Source: 630D-37 sp037478835 (lineage in GTDB: Bacteria > Chloroflexota > Anaerolineae > Anaerolineales > Villigracilaceae). From it: 64,000 bases of DNA. The translations under genes and the position numbers were made by a program. The stretch lies in contig JBBFLV010000007.1 of assembly GCA_037478835.1 (NCBI GenBank), positions 1 to 64,000 of the forward strand, in the 5' to 3' direction. Below are positions 59,990-64,000 of the stretch, one piece after another. The first letter of the stretch is position 1. The number at the start of each line of letters is the position of its first letter. Under the pieces are notes generated by a model. It was not told the origin of the DNA and searched no databases. It worked only from the letters and a program-made list of their open reading frames with translations.

Positions 59990-60005
59990 GGCGCCCTCCT
60001 TTTTC

Positions 60006-60245
60006 TTAGAAGACGAACAAAATGAGAAGCGCTACCACCAGACAGTAAATGGCAATCGCTTCGGCAAAGGCGATGCCCAGGATCATGTTGGTCTGGATGG
60101 TACCGGTTGCATCTGGGTTGCGCGCCATGGCCTGAACTGCACCACCGGTCAAAACGCCAATGCCTGCACCGGCACCAATGGCACCGATCATAGCCAGGCC
60201 TGCACCGATCAGTTTACCGAGAATAGTAGCAGCAGCTACATCCAT
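60006..60245 (-). CDS. atpE: ATP synthase subunit c
   Basis: 79 residues, two membrane helices forming a hairpin. The loop ARNPDA and the ion-binding carboxylate in AFAEAIAIY are present. Residues around the Glu (AEAIAIY) lack the Ser-Thr pair of sodium-type rings, so protons are the likely ion (inference). It forms the rotor ring. Between atpB and the b-delta fusion, with gaps of 90 and 16 bases. A GGAGG site precedes the ATG. Confidence 0.95.
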   Translation of the reverse strand: MDVAAATILGKLIGAGLAMIGAIGAGAGIGVLTGGAVQAMARNPDATGTIQTNMILGIAFAEAIAIYCLVVALLILFVF

Positions 60246-60335
60246 TTTTGAAGAACCTCCGTTTCTGAGAAGTTTCGGGCGGGAGAACCGCCACTCAAGA
60301 AATCTGGTGTTGACCCGGGCGATACCGCCCGAAAA

Positions 60336-61349
60336 CTACGCATGTGCTTCTTCGTGATGTTCGCCGTGACCCTGGGTGGCTTGGGTCATGAAAATCATGG
60401 TCAATAGACCAAAGACCACAGCCTGGATCAAACCGACGAAAAACTCCAGCATCAGGAAGATGGATTGGGCGAACACCGGCACCAAGGTACCAATGACGAA
60501 CAGCAGCACCGAGCCGGCAAAGATATTACCGAATAGACGGAAGGAGAAGGAGAGGATCTTGGAGAATTCCGAAACCAGCTCCAGCAAGCCGACCAGGAAA
60601 TCGATCACACCGAAAATGGGGCGACTAAAGATGGTTTTGGTGTTGAAAAACTTGGTGAAATAGGCCGCTCCTTGCGCCTTCACACCGATCACCTGCACCA
60701 TGAATACGGCGATCAGCGCCAATGCAACGGTGAAGTTCAAATCGGTGGAGACAACGCGTACAAAAGGCACCAAAGCATAGGTCTCACCGGCTTCGTGCCC
60801 ATGTTCGGCAGCGGTTTTGACGATGGTAGCCGCCCATCCCAGATCCTTGACCGCATAGCCATGTTCGGAATGTTCCAGAATGCCAATGCTATCCACCCCT
60901 GGGATCAGCTCCATCCAGTTAGAAACCAGAACCAGCAAGGTGATGGTCGCAAACCAGGGGAAGATCCAGCGAGCCCATTTGCCGGCCGTGCTTTCGGTGA
61001 GGTTGTAGATCACCTCCAAAAGCGCCTCTACCGCGCCCGGCAGACCACGTGTGATCAATGAACCATCCCGTTCGGCCTTTTTCACCGCCCGCGAGACCCC
61101 GAAGGCGATCAACAACAGGATCACATCGGCGATCAATAAGGCGGTCAGCGTGTTGGTCAGGTAGAAATCCCCGATCACCGGCAAGGTGAAGAGGGGCTCA
61201 TGGGAAAGGCGTTCGGCCGGTAGTTGCACGTGCGGTTGGATGGGTGGATAGGCACGCGCGGCAATGGCACCGCCGATAATGAACAACAGGACGAACCAGC
61301 GATTAACGCCCCAACGCCAGCCTTTCTTCTTTGATTCGCTCACGGTCAT
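60336..61349 (-). CDS. atpB: ATP synthase subunit a
   Basis: 337 residues, with an N-terminal helix and further membrane helices. The essential arginine of the proton path is in SFSFRLFGNIFAGSVLL, followed by the last helix IQAVVFGLLTMIFM. An insertion with HGHEAG-type residues lies in the middle loop (about 165-195). Overlaps atpZ by four bases and ends in a His-rich tail (GHGEHHEEAHA). It provides the stator half-channels of F0. Confidence 0.94.
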   Translation of the reverse strand: MTVSESKKKGWRWGVNRWFVLLFIIGGAIAARAYPPIQPHVQLPAERLSHEPLFTLPVIGDFYLTNTLTALLIADVILLLIAFGVSRAVKKAERDGSLITRGLPGAVEALLEVIYNLTESTAGKWARWIFPWFATITLLVLVSNWMELIPGVDSIGILEHSEHGYAVKDLGWAATIVKTAAEHGHEAGETYALVPFVRVVSTDLNFTVALALIAVFMVQVIGVKAQGAAYFTKFFNTKTIFSRPIFGVIDFLVGLLELVSEFSKILSFSFRLFGNIFAGSVLLFVIGTLVPVFAQSIFLMLEFFVGLIQAVVFGLLTMIFMTQATQGHGEHHEEAHA

Positions 61350-61648
61350 TTACCTCCCGAAGAACTTGGATCTTCAAGATTGTCTTTTTCAGGTAACACA
61401 GGTCTGATGCGTTCTGTCGCGGCTCGGACGACCCGAAACATCAGAAAGATGGTCACCGGCACACTTCCGGCCAGGGCCAGAATGGTGAAAAGCGGCCGCG
61501 TGCCCATCCATTTATCTAACCAGAGGCCACCAAAAAGGGCAATGAAAATAACCACCAACGTCAAACAGCCCACCTGTCCGGCCACGCTGGCCAGGGTAAG
61601 GTTGAAGGCATATTGCAGACGAGGGTCTCGCGAAGGCGATGCGGTCAC
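61346..61648 (-). CDS. AtpZ/AtpI-family protein of the F0 operon
   Basis: 100 residues with a GTG start at 61648. Two membrane helices, with GLWLDKWMGTRPLFTILALAG between them, give the AtpZ/AtpI family plan, whose members help assemble the c-ring or move Mg/Ca. It is first in the F0 operon. TATAAT (minus strand) lies eight bases before the GTG, in the extended form TGATATAAT, and no ribosome site fits. Confidence 0.85.
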   Translation of the reverse strand: MTASPSRDPRLQYAFNLTLASVAGQVGCLTLVVIFIALFGGLWLDKWMGTRPLFTILALAGSVPVTIFLMFRVVRAATERIRPVLPEKDNLEDPSSSGGK

Positions 61649-61656
61649 GTTTGCGG

Positions 61657-61662
61657 ATTATA
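61657..61662 (-). promoter_or_regulatory. -10 hexamer of the F0 operon implying a leaderless GTG start
   Basis: Minus-strand TGATATAAT, eight bases from the GTG. Extended -10 promoters often lack a -35, and none is seen. Confidence 0.5.
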
Positions 61663-61826
61663 TCACAAAATCGTTCGTGGATTCGCTGCAATTTCTAGCA
61701 CTATCGTATCGAATTGCACCCATGGCAATGTAACAGCAGACTCAATCCATGCCGGTAAACCGCCCTCTTTCGGAATAAAATCGGAGGAGGATGTTCGGTA
61801 CATAGGGCATTTCAAGGCATCCTACA

Positions 61827-63407
61827 TTACGGTGTGCTCTGCAGGGGTTCACGAGAAAGTGGCGGACGATCGAGTCGGCAACGGACGATTTGTTTTTCCA
61901 CTTCACAATAGTACACAAACCGTTCCGGGAACGCTGCCTTGACCTTTTGATCGGCGCTGCCCCGCGCCACGGAAAAGATCCAGGGCGAGGTCAGCCAGGG
62001 ATCCTCCAGGTCCAAAAAGGTGCCGTATTCTGTCCAAGTCTCATGGATGGGGATGAAGATGAGGGCCGGTGTTTGCAAGGGTGGAGAAATGCCCGGATCG
62101 GAAAGCGCATCTATATAAGCGCGGCGAATGCCATAAAGCCCTTTCATCCCTTCCAATCGCGAAGGCAGGGCGAAAGAGAGGTTATACGCTATCAAGCCCA
62201 GGAGTAAAAAGACGGTTGCCAAGCGATGGAATATCCGCCCATTTTGCAGAGGCATCTCGAAGAGCCAGAAGATGCCGGCCGCCGTGCACAGGACGGCACT
62301 TACCAGACCTTCGTAATAGTAACGCGGTCCGAAGAGCTCTGCGCCGATCCAATAGGCAAGATAGACAAGGATCAGGGATGGTGCAATGGAAAAGATCAAA
62401 AAACGCGGCGTTTTGTGCGGGCGCTGCAGCCAGTAGGCCAGGCCAAAAGGCAGGAAGAGCCAGGAAATCTCACCCCAGCCGAAGAGGTCTCGGGCCCCGG
62501 CCGCAAGGCTCACTTTGAGATTGATCCAGGCCCAAAATAAGGAATGCCCTCCCTCCTGACGTCCGTATCCTTCTCCAAAACCCACCTTATCATAGGGCCA
62601 CCACAGGGTGTAAGGATTCAGCCAGGGATCCCCCGTCACGGCATATTGCCAGAGCGGCAATAATAGCGCTGGAAGCAAGGTCAACAGGCCAATGCTCAAG
62701 ACCTGCACTCTGCGACGCGGGGCAAAAAGCAAAAGGGAAAGTCCATGCCCAAAGAAGGGCAGCGCCACGCCCACGGCGGTCAACGGGCGCGTGATCACCA
62801 GGGCACCCAGGCTTAGGCCGGCAACCAGCACACGGAGGGCGGCTTCGCTACGGGGGAGTTCGTCTCCAAAAAACAAATCCAGCCAGGCACTTAAGAAAGC
62901 CAACGTGAGCACCAAGGACCAGGGATGAGAGAGCAAGGAAGCCGAATTCAGCAGGAAGAACGGAGAGCTCAGGGTTAGCGTTGCTGCAAGCAGACCGACA
63001 CCGGAGGAAAAATGACGTTTTCCGAGGCGATAGATCCACCAAATCGCCAGGCCGGCCAGAAAAGGGTTGACCCAATCCCGCATTCCTAAACGGACACCCC
63101 ACGCCAGCAACGCAGGCCAACCCGGCGGATATTTGGCAAAGCGTTGTCCATTGTGATCCACGACGAACGGGACCATGAAGCTCTTCTCATCCACCGGTGA
63201 AGGGACGGTCAGGGCCCCGCGCGCATAGACCTTGGCTTGCCAGGTGTAGGCGATCTCATCTTCCAGGTGGGGCAAGAATTCAAAAATCTGCCCGGCTAGG
63301 TGATGGGTGAGCCAAATGGCCGCCAGAGCAAGAAGCAGGGCTAGGAAAGTAGGTAGGTTGCGCCAAACAGGAACTGCGCAAGCTGAAAGAACCGGGGGTT
63401 TTCGCAT
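61827..63407 (-). CDS. GT-C family membrane glycosyltransferase (ArnT/PMT-like)
   Basis: 526 residues from the ATG at 63407. About ten or more membrane helices and an early luminal motif PHLEDEIAYTWQAKVYA, whose acidic pair is typical of GT-C enzymes using polyprenyl-phosphate sugars. A second loop has ELFGPRYYYEG. The C-terminal 110 residues are soluble and outside. It could add a sugar to a surface protein or glycan; the acceptor is unknown. A much longer in-frame start at 63830 crosses the ROK promoter and is rejected. Confidence 0.82.
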   Translation of the reverse strand: MRKPPVLSACAVPVWRNLPTFLALLLALAAIWLTHHLAGQIFEFLPHLEDEIAYTWQAKVYARGALTVPSPVDEKSFMVPFVVDHNGQRFAKYPPGWPALLAWGVRLGMRDWVNPFLAGLAIWWIYRLGKRHFSSGVGLLAATLTLSSPFFLLNSASLLSHPWSLVLTLAFLSAWLDLFFGDELPRSEAALRVLVAGLSLGALVITRPLTAVGVALPFFGHGLSLLLFAPRRRVQVLSIGLLTLLPALLLPLWQYAVTGDPWLNPYTLWWPYDKVGFGEGYGRQEGGHSLFWAWINLKVSLAAGARDLFGWGEISWLFLPFGLAYWLQRPHKTPRFLIFSIAPSLILVYLAYWIGAELFGPRYYYEGLVSAVLCTAAGIFWLFEMPLQNGRIFHRLATVFLLLGLIAYNLSFALPSRLEGMKGLYGIRRAYIDALSDPGISPPLQTPALIFIPIHETWTEYGTFLDLEDPWLTSPWIFSVARGSADQKVKAAFPERFVYYCEVEKQIVRCRLDRPPLSREPLQSTP

Positions 63408-63414
63408 CCGGGAA

Positions 63415-63420
63415 AGTATA
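63415..63420 (-). promoter_or_regulatory. -10 hexamer of the glycosyltransferase gene, leaderless arrangement
   Basis: Minus-strand TATACT followed by TTCCCGG and the ATG at 63407. The seven-base gap leaves no room for a leader. Confidence 0.5.
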
Positions 63421-63601
63421 CCAGGAGTGCAGAAGGTAGGCTTGTGTGGAATGGCAAGGATGTTTTCCAAAGCGGCAAAGACGCCGATGGAAAATGCCGC
63501 ATCTGGGCATTGTATTACGACGTCAACCACCTGAGGAGTTGCCTTGGGACCCCAGCGGTAAAATGATCGTCGCCGATAAAGCCTTAAAAAAGCCCCGAAG
63601 A

Positions 63602-63642
63602 TTGTCAATTTCCTTGACAAACATATACAACATGCGTATACT
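63602..63642 (+). promoter_or_regulatory. Promoter and operator upstream of the ROK regulator
   Basis: TTGACA (63614-63619) and TATACT (63637-63642) are exactly 17 bases apart. TTGTCAA (63602-63608) and TTGACAA (63614-63620) form an inverted repeat that overlaps the -35, a good place for repression, perhaps by the ROK protein itself. A TATAC/GTATA inverted repeat lies in the spacer. Confidence 0.65.
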
Positions 63643-63713
63643 GGTAAACAAAGTAGCTTGAGAAAATCGCTTTTACGCAACTTTTTTGCTTTTTTCCTGC
63701 CACTTTCTGGCTT

Positions 63714-64000
63714 ATGTTTCCTTCTCTTGATTTTCCCTCCACAGCGATAGTTAAGAGTGTTAACAAACATGCGGTCTTGGATTTGATCCGCTTCCACGGT
63801 GGAGGGGTTTCGCGCGTCGATGCGGCACAACAGCTGGGGATCACACGCGCCGCCATCAGTGCCATCGTCAACGATTTGATCGCCTTAGGCATTGTTCGAG
63901 AAGCGCCGCCACGCCCATTGCGCAACGGAGGGCGCCCGGCGCGCCTTTTGGAGATCGAACCTCGCTATGGAAACGTGATCGGGATCGACCTTGGCGCCTC
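63714..64000 (+). CDS. ROK-family transcriptional regulator (partial, 3' end outside window)
   Basis: The first 95 codons of an open frame that runs off the window. An N-terminal MarR-like winged helix (about 15-60: HAVLDLIRFHGGGVSRVDAAQQLGITRAAISAIVNDL) is followed by NGGRPARLLEI and VIGIDLGA, the start of the ROK sugar-kinase-like domain. Such proteins (NagC/XylR/Mlc type) sense sugars and repress uptake or catabolic genes. Start is ATG 63714, with a weak ribosome site. A strong promoter with an operator-like inverted repeat lies about 75 bases upstream. Confidence 0.85.
   Translation, partial: MFPSLDFPSTAIVKSVNKHAVLDLIRFHGGGVSRVDAAQQLGITRAAISAIVNDLIALGIVREAPPRPLRNGGRPARLLEIEPRYGNVIGIDLGA

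Noticed and set aside
63408..63830. N-terminal extension of the glycosyltransferase
   Set aside because: It would run across the ROK promoter and start codon, and a -10 hexamer lies just before ATG 63407.

Overview
The window looks like a chromosomal segment of a Chloroflexota bacterium, most likely an Anaerolineae-type anaerobe or facultative anaerobe (inference). Pointers are the Thr/Pro-rich (PTPT-type) linkers in many lipoproteins and surface proteins, a lone lamin-tail-domain protein, a two-gene FeoB, an F420-type luciferase-like oxidoreductase, and a single-membrane-style envelope set (lipoproteins, sortase, L,D-transpeptidases) with no outer-membrane genes. No rRNA, tRNA, CRISPR array, insertion sequence or prophage was recognised. 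Gene density is high, and many neighbours overlap by ATGA or TGATG.

Layout. 0.2-7.7 kb: one operon for an electron-bifurcating heterodisulfide reductase/[NiFe] hydrogenase (hdrCBA-mvhDGA), a hydrogenase maturation protease and a small cyclic-nucleotide-domain protein. 7.7-12.4 kb: prmA, a B12-binding mutase subunit with its MeaB chaperone, a GNAT acetyltransferase, PRPP synthetase and a lamin-tail protein. 12.4-17.2 kb: an M23 peptidase with an almost exact internal duplication, a lipoprotein and glycerate 2-kinase. 17.5-21.7 kb: ECF transporter S and T parts, a DUF155-like membrane protein, a tyrosine phosphatase and a phosphoesterase. 21.8-25.8 kb: an iron-uptake operon with DtxR, a membrane-anchored DtxR-FeoA-FeoA protein and split FeoB. 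26.2-33.8 kb: a long minus-strand series (moaC, moaD-moaE fusion, thrC, amidase, two L,D-transpeptidases, a response regulator, a 38-residue membrane protein, prfA, prmC). 34.2-38.6 kb: an AT-rich island with a giant beta-helix surface protein and a broken toxin-antitoxin-like pair. 38.7-45.1 kb: a tyrosine-recombinase homologue without its nucleophile, coaX, an LLM oxidoreductase, a MazG-like enzyme, a LutB-LutC fusion and hisD. 45.3-52.3 kb: a NitT/TauT-type ABC transporter, a coiled-coil nuclease-fold protein, sortase, an aminotransferase and an RNA methyltransferase. 52.6-59.2 kb: a decaheme/nonaheme/cytochrome b module, a SUMF1-type lipoprotein and a response regulator. 59.3-64 kb: the F0 half of ATP synthase with a b-delta fusion, a GT-C glycosyltransferase and the start of a ROK regulator.

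Working together. The Hdr-Mvh operon (H2 and ferredoxin chemistry), the multiheme cytochrome module (probable electron export from the quinone pool to the cell surface), the Feo system (iron supply) and ATP synthase suggest an energy metabolism built on hydrogen and on metal or extracellular electron transfer. The cytochrome module, with 20 c-type heme motifs across three genes, calcium-loop motifs and a perfect TGTGA-N6-TCACA site upstream, is the best candidate for an undescribed system. Two other window-wide signals are -10 hexamers placed so close to start codons that the mRNAs should be leaderless, and a dispersed two-part intergenic repeat family.
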